NCBI GenBank assembly: GCA_028564925.1
Contig: CM053033.1
Span: 207,145,607-207,209,606, forward strand
Source of the DNA: Lithobates sylvaticus
Lineage: Eukaryota; Chordata; Amphibia; Anura; Ranidae
Reading direction: 5' to 3'
DNA length: 64,000 bases
Shown: positions 44,741-54,830 of the stretch, one piece after another
How the letters are laid out: the number at the start of each line of letters is the position of its first letter
Position numbering within the stretch: position 1 is the stretch's first letter
Program-made: the position numbers and the translations under genes
The notes under the pieces: model-generated
What the model saw: the letters and a program-made list of their open reading frames with translations, nothing else
Database searches by the model: none
What the model was told of the DNA's origin: nothing

Positions 44741-45300
44741 AAAGCAGTTTTTATTTTTCTGTTTCCCCTCTGTAACATTGTTTTAGTACCTGTTGATCAT
44801 GCTAATAGATCCACTGATAATCAATTTTATTTAACAGGGTGACAATGCTGTTTGTTCTAAAATTAAAATGACGCAGAAGCGTTGGCACCCTGTGGGTTGG
44901 ATAGTCTTGGAGGGACATGTCGTTTTAAATGGACTTTATGTTTCGATTTGTTAATTACATATTATAGAAGGCTTTAGACCCATATGGAATGGATATGTCA
45001 ACATCCACGATAATATATCAATAAAGAGTTTCTGTTTCCTGGGGTTGCTGCTAAACCATGTGATAACCTATAATGAACATTCTTGGTCATCAGGTTCCTG
45101 ATTCCTAGGTAAGCATGTCATTCCAACTTGTAGCGTGAAGAAGAAAAGGAAACGGATGAATCCCCTCCTGGTCTGGGCTGACGTCAGCCAGATGGGGGAA
45201 AGAAAAGGAAAGAAAGTTGAAGTATCAAGGAAGTCATGTGAAGAGAAAGAAAAGAATGAAAAAAGCGGGTGAAAGTATTGAGACCCGCTTTGCTTGGGAA
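44741..45300. other. Unannotated flank of the Ngaro-type fossil
   Basis: No gene. Purine-rich gaaagaaaaggaaag-type sequence from 45130 to 45270 may already belong to the element's leader. A terminal repeat could not be fixed. Confidence 0.35.
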
Positions 45301-45446
45301 TGTGGCCACATAGCCCCCCTTTTAGGTAGTTAGGGGTTAACAGGTTTCAGGTTTAAGTGGGTGGGTTCATGCAGGTAATCAGGCAGGTGCAGGTGTGGGG
45401 GGCCCAATAGTGAGTGAGGGAAGGTTCTGGTACCTGTGTAAAAGTC

Positions 45447-45453
45447 TATATAA
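45447..45453 (+). promoter_or_regulatory. TATA box of the retroelement
   Basis: tatataag, about 80 bp before the favoured gag start, followed by a pyrimidine/CTG-rich initiator region (cttcctctgcagctgc). It explains why the upstream in-frame ATG at 45395 is not the likely start. Confidence 0.55.
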
Positions 45454-45532
45454 GGGCTGCAGAGGGTTTTGGACTTCCTCTGCAGCTGCACAAGGAGAAG
45501 AAAGAAGAGCTTGCACTTGCCTGTATCCTGTG

Positions 45533-47452
45533 ATGGAAGCCCTATTGCGTGACCTGGTGGAGAGAGCCGAGACTCAAGGGGGCGTAGCCTGGCTGCAGCG
45601 TTGCCTCGAGATGCCGAATGGAGGAGAGGAGGCGGCCGTGGAGGAAGTCACCCAGCAACATGGCGGGCGCGGAGCGGAGCGGGACCCCCCCGGACGGCGG
45701 ACGAGACGAAGCGGGCCACCGGAGCGGCAGGAGGCTGAATGCTGTGAGTATCCGGGCACTTCAGGGCCGGTCAGCGGTGAGACTGTGGGGAGACAGACTA
45801 GGCAGAAGAGGAGGCTCCGGTCACAGTCCCCTGCGAAGGGGAGGGGCGGGAACTCACGGCCTCAGGGAAGAAGAAGAGGAGCAATGGCGCCGCCTGCCTC
45901 TGGGGGCGCCGGACTTCAGGCAGCAGCTTCTCCTCAGCTGCTGGCTCAGCAGAATGGCCTGTTTCCAGGCGGGCTTTTTGAAAAAGAAAAAGGTACAGAG
46001 CAAGGCTGGTCTAGGGCTTGGGATACAGCTGCATCTGCAGCTGTGCTCAATACAGCACCAGGTTTGGGTCCAGCAGTACCAGCGTTTTTAGGACCAGCGC
46101 CGGTACCAGGACCAGTAGCAGGACCAGTACCAGAACCAGCATCAGTACCATTAAGTACAGCACCAGTACCATTGGCAGCACCAGTACCAGCACCAGTACC
46201 ATTTGCAGCACCAGTACCATTTGCAGCAGTACCAGTAGCAGCAACAGTACCAGTGACAGGATCAGTACCAGCACCAGTATCTGTGTCAGCACCAGTACCA
46301 GTGATAGCATCTGTACCAACGTCAGCTGCAGGGTATGGGTCAGCGACAGTAGCAGCTACAGGTCCATTGACAGGTCCGGCATGGTTTGCAGGTTCAGCAG
46401 GTTTTGTGCCAGCTCCAGCACCGGTGCGGATGTCAGCGCCAGCCCTTGGTCCAACAGGGCAGGGTGAGTCATTAATGCAAAATGTGTTACCTAATGTGAT
46501 GGGTTATCTGTCTGCTATCTCCGCTGCACTTTCTTCTGCTGGGATTCCTATACCAGTGGGTTTACCTATTTCCACCGCTGCTTCATCCCTGGGTTCTAAC
46601 TCCTGTTCTTTTCAGGCTAATGCCTCTGTTGCTAATTGCGCCACACCAGCACATAGTAGTTTGAGTGGTTGTAACCAGGATTTGCGCTTGCATTCGGAGA
46701 CGGCGAGGTTGTCAGTCCCGGAGGTGAGTATGAAGGAGGCGTTGCCGTGCGAGATGTCCCCTTTGGGGTATCATTTACCAGGGACAGTAAGAGAAAAAAT
46801 TTGGGCGGGGGAGTTTGTGGATATTTTATCCCTCCTTCCGGCGTCAAAAGACTTTATTTTTAAAACTGAACGGAAAGGGGAGGACAGGCAGGAAGAGGAT
46901 AGGCGCAGGCCTATTGCTCGGTCATTTAACAATTGGCTGCAGGCTTTCTTTGTTTTTTCCAGTGTGCTAGTGGAAAAGAAACCTGAGCTGAGTGGAGGCC
47001 TATTTCAGCACATGGATCATGTGCTGGAGGCTTACAAAAGTTTTGGCGGTCTGGGCTGGTATTTTTATGATGAGTCCTTCCGCCAGAAACTGGCGGTGCA
47101 TCAGTCCTTAAGATGGGGAATGAAGGATGTGGGCCTGTGGCTGAATTTGATTGTTCCCCAGAGACCGTCGATAGGTAAGTTGGGACAGGTTAATCCGGTG
47201 AACGCAGGGTACCGCAGGGGTTGCTGCTTTGCATTCAATGAGAATTCCTGTCGGTTCAATGCGTCTTGCAAATATAGACATGAATGCTCATTGTGTGCGG
47301 GTCCTCACCCGATGTCAAAATGTTTCAAAAAAGCGGGGCCGCAGTCTCCAAGGGATATTTTTCCAAAAAGCCTGCACGCCAGTGAGGCTGGAAAACATGC
47401 GCCCCTGGTTGGAGCTGTACCCAAACAGGGAGAAGGCGCTTTTATTAATTGA
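45533..47452 (+). CDS. Gag-like protein of the Ngaro-type fossil
   Basis: I start it at 45533 (MEALLRDLVERAETQGG), downstream of the TATA box. About 640 residues. A charged N-terminal part is followed by a Pro/Val/Ala low-complexity stretch of about 110 residues (about 46070-46440, many PVP and PAPV repeats), then a conserved segment (VREKIWAGEFVDILSLLP, about 46785-46840) typical of DIRS/Ngaro gag-like proteins. Near the C-terminus lies a CCCH zinc finger of spacing C-X7-C-X5-C-X3-H (starting about 47221) followed by a zinc-knuckle-like C-X2-C-X3-H-X4-C. Such proteins are thought to package the element's RNA. Confidence 0.8.
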   Translation: MEALLRDLVERAETQGGVAWLQRCLEMPNGGEEAAVEEVTQQHGGRGAERDPPGRRTRRSGPPERQEAECCEYPGTSGPVSGETVGRQTRQKRRLRSQSPAKGRGGNSRPQGRRRGAMAPPASGGAGLQAAASPQLLAQQNGLFPGGLFEKEKGTEQGWSRAWDTAASAAVLNTAPGLGPAVPAFLGPAPVPGPVAGPVPEPASVPLSTAPVPLAAPVPAPVPFAAPVPFAAVPVAATVPVTGSVPAPVSVSAPVPVIASVPTSAAGYGSATVAATGPLTGPAWFAGSAGFVPAPAPVRMSAPALGPTGQGESLMQNVLPNVMGYLSAISAALSSAGIPIPVGLPISTAASSLGSNSCSFQANASVANCATPAHSSLSGCNQDLRLHSETARLSVPEVSMKEALPCEMSPLGYHLPGTVREKIWAGEFVDILSLLPASKDFIFKTERKGEDRQEEDRRRPIARSFNNWLQAFFVFSSVLVEKKPELSGGLFQHMDHVLEAYKSFGGLGWYFYDESFRQKLAVHQSLRWGMKDVGLWLNLIVPQRPSIGKLGQVNPVNAGYRRGCCFAFNENSCRFNASCKYRHECSLCAGPHPMSKCFKKAGPQSPRDIFPKSLHASEAGKHAPLVGAVPKQGEGAFIN

Positions 47453-48953
47453 GGGTTTTTCATGCGGTTTTCCCCTCCCAATTTTCGCAGGAACAGGGTG
47501 TTCATTAGTGGAGAATTTAAAATCGGTACAACGGTTCCCGGAGGTGGTGCGAGAAAAGGTGTTTAAGGAAATAGCGGAAGGGCGGATGGCAGGGCCGTTT
47601 TCGTTGCCTCCTTTCCGAAATTTCCGGATTTCACCGATCGGGGTGGTGCCCAAAAAAGAGCCAAACACTTTCCGGTTGATTCAGCACCTCTCTTTCCCTA
47701 AAGGGGGTTCGTTGAATGACGACATTGATAGTGTTTCTTGTTCGGTGGTTTACGCGACTTTCGAGGAAGCCATCGTCAAGGTTAAGGCCCAGGGTCGGGG
47801 GGCTCTGTTAGCGAAGTCTGACGTTAAGTCAGCCTTCCGACTTTTGCCCATCGCGCCAGCAGCATTCAGTTCCTTGGGTTTTTGTTTTGAGGGTGCTTAT
47901 TTTTTTGACAAGTGCCTCCCAATGGGGTGTTCGTTGTCTTGTACATATTTTGAGACGTTTTCCACGTTCCTACATTGGGTTATGTTTTTTGAATCAGGAC
48001 AGGATGCTGTGGTTCATTATTTAGATGATTTTTTGTTTGTTGGCCCCGCGGATTCAAATCTCTGTTCCCGTTTGTTGCATCTGTTTACGGTAATTGCGGG
48101 CCATTTTGGGGTTCCCCTGGCAGGTGAAAAAACCTGTCTGCCGGCAACACGGATGGAATTCTTGGGAATTCAGATTGACACCGAGGTCATGGAATTCAGT
48201 TTACCTATGACTAAGGTGGCGAGGATGCGGAACCTTATCGCCTTCTTTTTAAGGAGGCGGAAGGTTCTCTTAAAAGAGATGCAGTCGTTATTGGGCCTTT
48301 TGGCGTTTGCGTGTAAAATCATGCCGGTAGGTAGAATTTTTTTGCGATGGCTATATCTCGCCACTTCCGGTTTAAAATCTCCATTTGCACACATTCGTTT
48401 GACAAAATCTTTGAAGGACGACCTGGTGGTGTGGGAGGATTTTTTAGTAGAGTATAATGGACGATCGATTTTTCAGTCGGATTTTATTTTTGCGCCCGAT
48501 TTTCGATTGTTTACGGATGCAGCTGGTTCGAAGGGTTTCGGGGCCATTTGGGGGTCACATTGGAGTTGTGGTGCCTGGCCGGCAGCATGGGTCCAAAAAA
48601 AGGCAACAGGGAACATTGTTCTCCTCGAGCTGTTTCCAATCTTGGTGGCCGTCTCATTGTGGGGTCGCTTTTTCGCTAATAAACGGATTTTGGTAGAGAC
48701 CGACAATAAGGGCGTCCTTTTTGCAGTTAACTGTCTCTCATCGGGATCATTGTTTGTGATTAAAATTCTACGTCACTTGGTTTTTTTATGCCTCAAATAT
48801 AACATTTGGATTAAGGCACGGTATACACCGGGGGTTTTGAATGTGGTGGCTGACTCTCTCTCTCGGTTCCAGATGCAGCGGTTCAGGGAGTTGCTTCCGG
48901 AGGCAGACGAGGAGGGCACTCAGTGTCCAGAGTACCTGTGGGAACTGATTTGA
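47229..48953 (+). CDS. Reverse transcriptase/RNase H of the Ngaro-type fossil
   Basis: Overlaps the gag-like frame. The reverse transcriptase core shows PNTFRLIQHLSFPKGGSLND, SDVKSAFRLLPI, LPMGCSLSC and the catalytic YLDDFLFV (about 48016). The RNase H region shows LFTDAAGSKGFGAIWG (about 48510), a central glutamate region LLELFPI, ETDNKGVLFA and ADSLSRF. The order and motif style match DIRS/Ngaro rather than LTR Gypsy elements. Role: copies element RNA into DNA and removes the RNA strand. The frame is open throughout; the exact start is uncertain because of the overlap. Confidence 0.9.
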   Translation: MHSMRIPVGSMRLANIDMNAHCVRVLTRCQNVSKKRGRSLQGIFFQKACTPVRLENMRPWLELYPNREKALLLIEGFSCGFPLPIFAGTGCSLVENLKSVQRFPEVVREKVFKEIAEGRMAGPFSLPPFRNFRISPIGVVPKKEPNTFRLIQHLSFPKGGSLNDDIDSVSCSVVYATFEEAIVKVKAQGRGALLAKSDVKSAFRLLPIAPAAFSSLGFCFEGAYFFDKCLPMGCSLSCTYFETFSTFLHWVMFFESGQDAVVHYLDDFLFVGPADSNLCSRLLHLFTVIAGHFGVPLAGEKTCLPATRMEFLGIQIDTEVMEFSLPMTKVARMRNLIAFFLRRRKVLLKEMQSLLGLLAFACKIMPVGRIFLRWLYLATSGLKSPFAHIRLTKSLKDDLVVWEDFLVEYNGRSIFQSDFIFAPDFRLFTDAAGSKGFGAIWGSHWSCGAWPAAWVQKKATGNIVLLELFPILVAVSLWGRFFANKRILVETDNKGVLFAVNCLSSGSLFVIKILRHLVFLCLKYNIWIKARYTPGVLNVVADSLSRFQMQRFRELLPEADEEGTQCPEYLWELI

Positions 48954-49204
48954 AACTAGTTGTAAGGGGTGGAAAGGTTGGGTTTGCCCAGGGGGTTTTT
49001 CTCCCCGGTGATCAAGTTCCATTTTATTAGTTAGGTCGCAAGCAGGTTACGCAATTTATAGTTGATCCCAGTCCTGCAAGGTTAGGGCGGCATAGGTTTT
49101 AGTGGCGCAGGGCTCCCGGCTTCGGCCAGCAGGGGTTGGGTAAATGGAAGTCCGTTGGTTCAGAATGTGGTGTCAGATCTAATCTCTTGTTTTAATTTAT
49201 AGGT

Positions 49205-49780
49205 TATCATCATTATGTATGGATTGTGGGCCATTCTTACGTGCACTGGGCACGGAAACGTGCGGCTCAACGTGTTTACTCAACAAATTTGTCATTACAG
49301 CCCGAAGCTTTTACGGTGTTCTGGAAAGGTGTTCGGGGCATGAAGTGGCATCAGCTATACTTCCAGTTGTCACAACTGTGCCAGGTTTGGCCACTTCCCA
49401 CTATATTAATAGTTCATTTGGGTGGGAATGATCTGGGTAACACGGGTACACTAGATTTGTTGGCCGCAGTTAAAAGGGATCTGTCCCGTTTTCATTTGTC
49501 CTCCCCGGATACAACGATAGTGTTTTCGGAGATTGTGCCGCGATTGAGCTGGCTAGCATCTCCGTTGCGCAGGGTAATGGAGAAGATGAGAAAAAGGGTG
49601 AATCGGGGAATGGCGAAATTTATGCCATCCTTGGGAGGTTTGACATACCGACACGTGGATCTGGAAGGTGGATTTGCGGGGTTGTACAGGCAAGATGGGG
49701 TCCACCTTTCGGATGTAGGTGTGGATATTTTTAACCTGGGGCTACAGTATGGGATTGAAATGGCCGCGTATATGGGGTAG
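49205..49780 (+). CDS. SGNH-hydrolase protein of the Ngaro-type fossil
   Basis: Shows the SGNH/GDSL blocks: VGHSYV (block I serine, about 49229-49246), LGGNDLG (block III, about 49420) and DGVHLSDVG (block V Asp-His, about 49694). About 190 residues. Accessory hydrolases of this kind are described in Ngaro-like elements; their substrate is unknown. A pyrimidine-rich stretch ending in tag lies just before the frame and no ATG suits the domain start, so the frame may be reached by splicing or read-through. Listed as one part of the fossil. Confidence 0.8.
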   Translation, partial: YHHYVWIVGHSYVHWARKRAAQRVYSTNLSLQPEAFTVFWKGVRGMKWHQLYFQLSQLCQVWPLPTILIVHLGGNDLGNTGTLDLLAAVKRDLSRFHLSSPDTTIVFSEIVPRLSWLASPLRRVMEKMRKRVNRGMAKFMPSLGGLTYRHVDLEGGFAGLYRQDGVHLSDVGVDIFNLGLQYGIEMAAYMG

Positions 49781-50044
49781 GCCGGGCTTTGTTGCTCAAG
49801 CCCGGCTGGTGGGGACATTTTCAATGTTTAAATTCAGGTTATTGCCCGAGTTCTAAAAACTGGGCAAAATAGTTGATGTGGTTTTTGATTGGAATAATAA
49901 AAGTGTTTTCAAAGATATATGGTGTTTTAAGATGTTCTTAAACCAATAAAGTGCCGCGGCCATTTTTTGCCATCTAAAACTGGTGTGGTTATTGGGTTGG
50001 GGGTGATTGTATCTGGGGAGTTAGGTGGGGGGCGTGTTGTGGCC

Positions 50045-50535
50045 NNNNNNNNNNNNNNNNNNNNNNNNNNNNNNNNNNNNNNNNNNNNNNNNNNNNNNNN
50101 NNNNNNNNNNNNNNNNNNNNNNNNNNNNNNNNNNNNNNNNNNNNNNNNNNNNNNNNNNNNNNNNNNNNNNNNNNNNNNNNNNNNNNNNNNNNNNNNNNNN
50201 NNNNNNNNNNNNNNNNNNNNNNNNNNNNNNNNNNNNNNNNNNNNNNNNNNNNNNNNNNNNNNNNNNNNNNNNNNNNNNNNNNNNNNNNNNNNNNNNNNNN
50301 NNNNNNNNNNNNNNNNNNNNNNNNNNNNNNNNNNNNNNNNNNNNNNNNNNNNNNNNNNNNNNNNNNNNNNNNNNNNNNNNNNNNNNNNNNNNNNNNNNNN
50401 NNNNNNNNNNNNNNNNNNNNNNNNNNNNNNNNNNNNNNNNNNNNNNNNNNNNNNNNNNNNNNNNNNNNNNNNNNNNNNNNNNNNNNNNNNNNNNNNNNNN
50501 NNNNNNNNNNNNNNNNNNNNNNNNNNNNNNNNNNN
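50045..50535. other. Assembly gap (491 N)
   Basis: Unknown bases. Any frames across it are meaningless. The 3' end of the Ngaro-type fossil and most of a Tc1 may lie in it. Confidence 1.
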
Positions 50536-50600
50536 TTTCTTTGTCAGTGGGCAAACGTACAAAATCAACAGGGGATCAAATACTTTTTTCCCTCACTGTA
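50536..50600. mobile_element. Tc1 terminal fragment
   Basis: gtgggcaaacgtacaaaatc and gggatcaaatacttttttcc then ctcactgta is the characteristic right end of a frog/fish Tc1 lineage with TACAGTGAGGGAAAAAAGTA termini. The remainder is lost in the gap. Confidence 0.75.
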
Positions 50601-51060
50601 TATGCCTAATGTATATCTAAAGCCCAAACTTTTCTATCCATTTAGATTTTACCATCTGTGTTGATCCCTTCACTTCCTTTTCTATAGACACACCAGGAAA
50701 TCTCTCCTAAATGTTGAACTAAAACAATAAGTTGTATTAAACTTGTAGTCTTTATTGTAGGTGTGCGGGGAACTGCTGTGTAGGCCCAGCCAGCCAATCA
50801 GTGACTCTGTCTCGGGAGTGATCCTCCCACCAGAAAAATGCCATGTGACCCCCTGCCAGGAAAAGCCTGGAGACCTGTTTGCACGTGTAAAGGTAAGTGT
50901 TTCACAAACGTATATTTCATTTATAGCTATACTGGGGTAGAAGCACAAATTCAGCTTTTGACTTTAGGTTCACCTAAAGAAAGATGGAAGGGCCCATTCA
51001 CAATGTTGTGGTCTGGTGCATTGCATTAACACACATACATAACACATGTTCTGCGCTGTG
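50601..51060. other. Unannotated stretch
   Basis: Nothing recognised apart from an ordinary sequence with a gtaagt at about 50891; no open frame of substance. Confidence 0.4.
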
Positions 51061-51064
51061 TTAA

Positions 51065-51528
51065 AGAGGAGCTCCACCCGCACCAAAAATATTAAAAGTC
51101 AGCAGCTACAAATACTGCAGCTGCTGACTTATAATAAATGGACACTTACCTGTTCCAGCGGTGTCAGCAGAATGTGACGAGCGACCGCTCGTCTCTCGGC
51201 TGCCCCGCCGCCATCCTCTGTCAGGGAATCAGGAAGTGAAGACGCAGCAGCGTCTTCACTGCCCAGTTCCCTACTGCACATGCGCGAGTCGCGCTGCGCG
51301 TCTCTAATGGTCCCCGTTGTGTCCTGGGAACTGTGTTTCCCAAGACACAACGGGGCATCCTCGGATATCCTCAGATATGGGCGGGGATGCTAGTCCCGGA
51401 AATGGGTGCAGATACCTGTATTATACAGGTATCTGCACCCCCCTCCCCCCTGAAAGGTGCCAATTGTGGCACCGGAGGGGGGGAGGAATCCGATAAGCGG
51501 AAGCTCCACTTTAGGGTGGAGCTCCGCT
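51065..51528 (-). mobile_element. TTAA MITE (splice-donor family), copy N4
   Basis: ttaa at 51061-51064 and 51529-51532. Contains the agcagctacaaatactgcag palindrome, a minus-strand cag|gtaagt at 51144-51152, paired gaagtgaagacgcagc/gcgtcttcac blocks, the tacctgtattatacaggta hairpin and closing gggtggagctccgc. Opposite orientation to N1, N2 and N6. Confidence 0.82.
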
Positions 51529-51532
51529 TTAA

Positions 51533-51913
51533 AGTGGTGTTTCCACCAAAAAAAAAAAGAAGTCTTAAAATTCATTAAAAAAATAATAATAAATAATTAA
51601 AAAAAAAAAAAATTTCACTCACCTCTAAATGCCTGTTGCAAGGGGGTCCCTCGTAGTCTGCCTACTGCGTAGCCTCGGCTGGTGACATCACTTCCCCTCG
51701 GCGCAGGAAGGGCTCCCCAGTCATCTGGGACCTGTCACATGTCCCAGATGACTGTGCGGCCAATCACGGCGAGCGGATCGGGGGGCTAGCAGAGCTTCGA
51801 CCCCCCGCATCGCTGGACCCTGAAACAGGTAAGTGTCCAATTATTAAAAGTTAGCAGCTGCAGTATTTGTAGCTGCTGACTTTTATTTTTTTTTTATTAA
51901 GGGATACACCTCT
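51533..51913 (+). mobile_element. TTAA MITE (splice-donor family), copy N5
   Basis: Shares a ttaa with N4 (51529-51532) and ends at ttaa 51914-51917. Has ctcacctctaaatgcctgtt near the left (minus-strand donor-like gag|gtgag), plus-strand cag|gtaagt at 51826-51834 and cagctgcagtatttgtagct. Head-to-tail neighbour of N4. Confidence 0.82.
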
Positions 51914-51917
51914 TTAA

Positions 51918-52779
51918 GGCAGCCCATTAATTATAATTTATTTGCAACACAGGTGTATTGGGGTGCTGTTAGGAATGAATGGCACCACATAACACACATT
52001 ACTGTGTAATGGGCCCTAATGCAAACAATGTTGTTTTGAAATAAATAGAAACCACATTCTAGTTTTTTTATTTTTTATTGACAATACAAAAGATTACATA
52101 AAAGTATTGTACAGGTATAGAAAATGAGCCACAGGTTATCAGGATTAATAATTGCTCAAATCTATATACACAACTGATTTACCTCCCAAGTTTATATTAC
52201 ACCGCCCAGTATAAATATCATGGGGTGCCAACGTGTTCAGTGACCTCAGTGCACCCTAAATGTAGATTCCGATAGCACAGTATATCTACACCACCCTTAG
52301 GAATGGGTGAGGGAATCGTGCTACGTACCATTCTGTGTTGAGTTTCTTTGTGATTTGTAAGATGAAAACAGACTGGGGTAATATATGCCCAAATAAAAAT
52401 GTAGGTTTTTTACGGACAGATTGGGAAATCTAAGACACTGACTGAAGAACAGTGGGAAAAATATGGAATACATTGTACTTGGGTAACTGTAGTGTATCTA
52501 GCCAATATTCAAACTGGCAGAGTTAAAGACAGGGTTATAGTAGTGTATTTCAACCTTTTGGGCAAAAACATACTTAGTCATAAATGTGAACTTCATAAAT
52601 GAACGTCTATACTAAACTCTATTTTCTAGAGTATCTTTTTACCAACGGTGGATCAAATATCCTGTTAACTGAATGGCGGCTTTAAACAAAGGTCTTGTCC
52701 ATAGGAAAATAACATCATACCTGTTTGATGAGAGATGAGCCATCAACAAGGGAAATGGGTTTGCTATTAAAAGGGTTTG
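51918..52779. other. Unannotated stretch
   Basis: No gene or repeat identified; AT-rich with several short polyA-like tracts. Confidence 0.4.
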
Positions 52780-52784
52780 CTGCT

Positions 52785-53305
52785 TGATAAACTATCAGGC
52801 TTCATGCACACTGGCCTACATTTACCACGGCCGCGGGAAAACACAAAACGTGGCAAAATCGCGCTGCACGTTTTCCCTCGACCATCGGTCAAAACGTTCC
52901 TATCGTGAACGTAATTCTTCTGCGTTCAGGAGAGGGAGGTTGAAGCTCATTGCATTGACACATAGGCTTTTATGGAGTTGGGTTTAGGAGCTTTGGCAAA
53001 AAAAAGCCAAAAGTTTAGGAGTTGCCAGTTTAGGCTAGTGTACATAAAGTCTAAGGGCTCATGTACACACAGATTATGTTGGCCCGTGCCGTGGGAAAAC
53101 TCAAAATTAGGCAAAATCGTGCCACGTTTTACGGTCAAAACGTTCCTATCTTGAATGCAATTCCGCATTTAGGAGAGGGAGGTTGAACCTCCCCTAACCG
53201 CAGCAGCTTCTAAACTCTTGTAAATGCTTATGTGTACATGGACACATAGGCTTTTATGGAGTTGAGATTAGGAGCTTTGGTACAAAAAATGCCAAAAGCT
53301 CCTTA
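52785..53305. repeat. Duplicated MITE-like unit (gggctcatgtacacac type)
   Basis: Two related copies, about 52795-53050 and 53051-53305, share aaaacgttcctatc, ggagagggaggttgaa, acacataggcttttatggag and aggagctttgg. After the nested MITE (53306-53732) the unit ends ctgtagtgtacatcagccct, complementary to its start. Non-coding. Confidence 0.65.
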
Positions 53306-53732
53306 AGGCCCCTTTCACACTGGGGCGTTTTTCAGGTGGTACAGCGCTAAAAATAGCGCCTGTACAGCGCCTGAAAAAATCCGGCCCCATTTACTCCAGT
53401 GTGAAAGCCGGCGGACTTTCACACTGGAGCGGTGCTAGCAGGACGGTCAAAAAAGTCCTGCTAGCAGCATCTTTGGAGCGGTATAGGAGCGGTGTATTCA
53501 CCGCTCCTATACCGCTCCTACCCATTGATTTCAATGGGACACCGCAGCAATACCGCCGCAAAACGCCGCTACGGCGGCGCTTTGCGGGGGAATTTAACCC
53601 TTTTTAGGCCGCTGGAGGGGGTTAAAACCGCACCGCTAGCGGCAGAATACCGCAGCTAAAACGACGGTAAAGCAGCGTTAAATATAGCGCTGCTTTACCG
53701 CCGCCGCTCCCGCCCCAGTGTGAAAGGGGCCT
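53306..53732. mobile_element. Multi-hairpin MITE, copy 2
   Basis: Same ends as copy 1 (aggcccctttcacactgggg) and the same hairpins but in opposite internal order: gcgctaaaaatagcgc, ctttcacactggag pair, ctgctagc pair, ggagcggtataggagcggt pair, gccgctacggcggc, agcggt pair, and gacggtaaagcagcg pair. Inserted in the duplicated unit. Confidence 0.85.
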
Positions 53733-53770
53733 AACTCAAGTTTAGAAGCTGTAGTGTACATCAGCCCTAA

Positions 53771-54830
53771 CAGTAATGAGCTATATTAAGTTTCAGAAGT
53801 CCATCATCTTGCAAGATTGTAAAGAGAAAAACATCTTGCAAGATTGTGTTGGCTCCATCCAACACATCACCAACAAACTGAGAGTAATAAATGATGATAG
53901 GGCACCACCAATGTTTTCCAACAATAAGAGACAATATAAATATGATGAAGTGGATAGCGTTGTAACTCATAGCCGCCAATCGGTTATCATCTACTGTTCT
54001 AGCTACAGCAAGCTGAACTCTGATTGGTAGCAGTATGTAACTTTGCACATTATATATGGACTGCCTGCTTTTGGAAGTTTTTTTATGAAGGTATATTATT
54101 GTTATACTAGGAAGAAAGGTGGGAAATTCATCTTTGAATTCACATTCTGCAACCAAATCACAGTATGGCTCACATACATAAATCCCACAAACATCTCCAA
54201 TCTCCTGACTTTCAAACAGCTTTCTAATCTTCACCTCACTAAAAACACTTTTATTCAAACAATCTTATTACAGCCATAGATGGAGACAACTATCAAAATG
54301 TTTCCAAGTTTTTATGAAAAAATGGAAATGAAAAAAATCCTTTTAAACGTAGTATATGGCATCTGTGAAATGTTGAAAATTTAAAGATGGCTATAGGCAT
54401 GACATGACCTTTATGTGCTGTGAACAAGGCTTATCGCTGAAACTAGTCTGCTGCTGACTGTACTCACTGTGAAGGCTTGAAAATAAATACGCTCGATGTT
54501 ATGGAGTTGCCGGCTGCTTTTATTCGATGACCGTTTGTCTATTGGTGCGTGGGAGGACACCTCAGCTTGGACACCCTGACTGCAAACTTCCAAAGTAAGA
54601 CTTTGTTTCCCACTGCTCTGAGCCATACAATCTTTGATCAAATGACATGACCTTTATGTCTATGAACATTAGCAGAAGATCACAGGTGACCAGTTGACCG
54701 ATCTCAACTGAATTAGCAGCTGGCTATATTGGATATTTTAATCCATTCAGGACAGTATTCCCCCTTAAATTAAGCCAGATTGGAGGTGTATTGCAGCACT
54801 CCTCCCTTCTGGTGCCCTGGCATAACCTTT
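53771..54830. other. Unannotated stretch
   Basis: A 163-codon minus-strand frame (53767-54258) shows no domain, and partly covers sequence such as ccgccaatcggttatcatct that looks repeat-derived, so it is not called. A gaaactagtc segment near 54439 weakly recalls a hammerhead end. AT-rich. Confidence 0.35.

Larger units (their letters stand above)
45300..50044 (+). mobile_element. Ngaro/DIRS-type tyrosine-recombinase retroelement fossil
   Basis: Parts in order: a TATA-box leader, a gag-like frame, a reverse transcriptase/RNase H frame overlapping it in another frame (overlap is usual for the group), and an SGNH-hydrolase frame of the kind found in Ngaro-like elements. I do not recognise a tyrosine recombinase in what is visible, and the 3' side enters an assembly gap, so terminal repeats cannot be compared. 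The three long frames are open, so the copy looks fairly young or recently derived from an active lineage. The ends are approximate. Confidence 0.8.

Noticed and set aside
49783-50044. Terminal repeats of the Ngaro-type fossil
   Set aside because: Only a weak resemblance between ggccaca-ccccc segments on the two sides was found, and the gap prevents a fair comparison.
49927-50620. Frames of about 200 codons around 50.0-50.6 kb
   Set aside because: They consist of the N gap.
53767-54258. 163-codon minus-strand frame
   Set aside because: No domain, no splice context, AT-rich composition and repeat-like sequence.
54420-54448. Third hammerhead-like motif (gtgaaca ... gaaactagtc)
   Set aside because: The gaaac-tag-tc end fits, but the ctgatga part has two changes, and stems I and II do not pair well.
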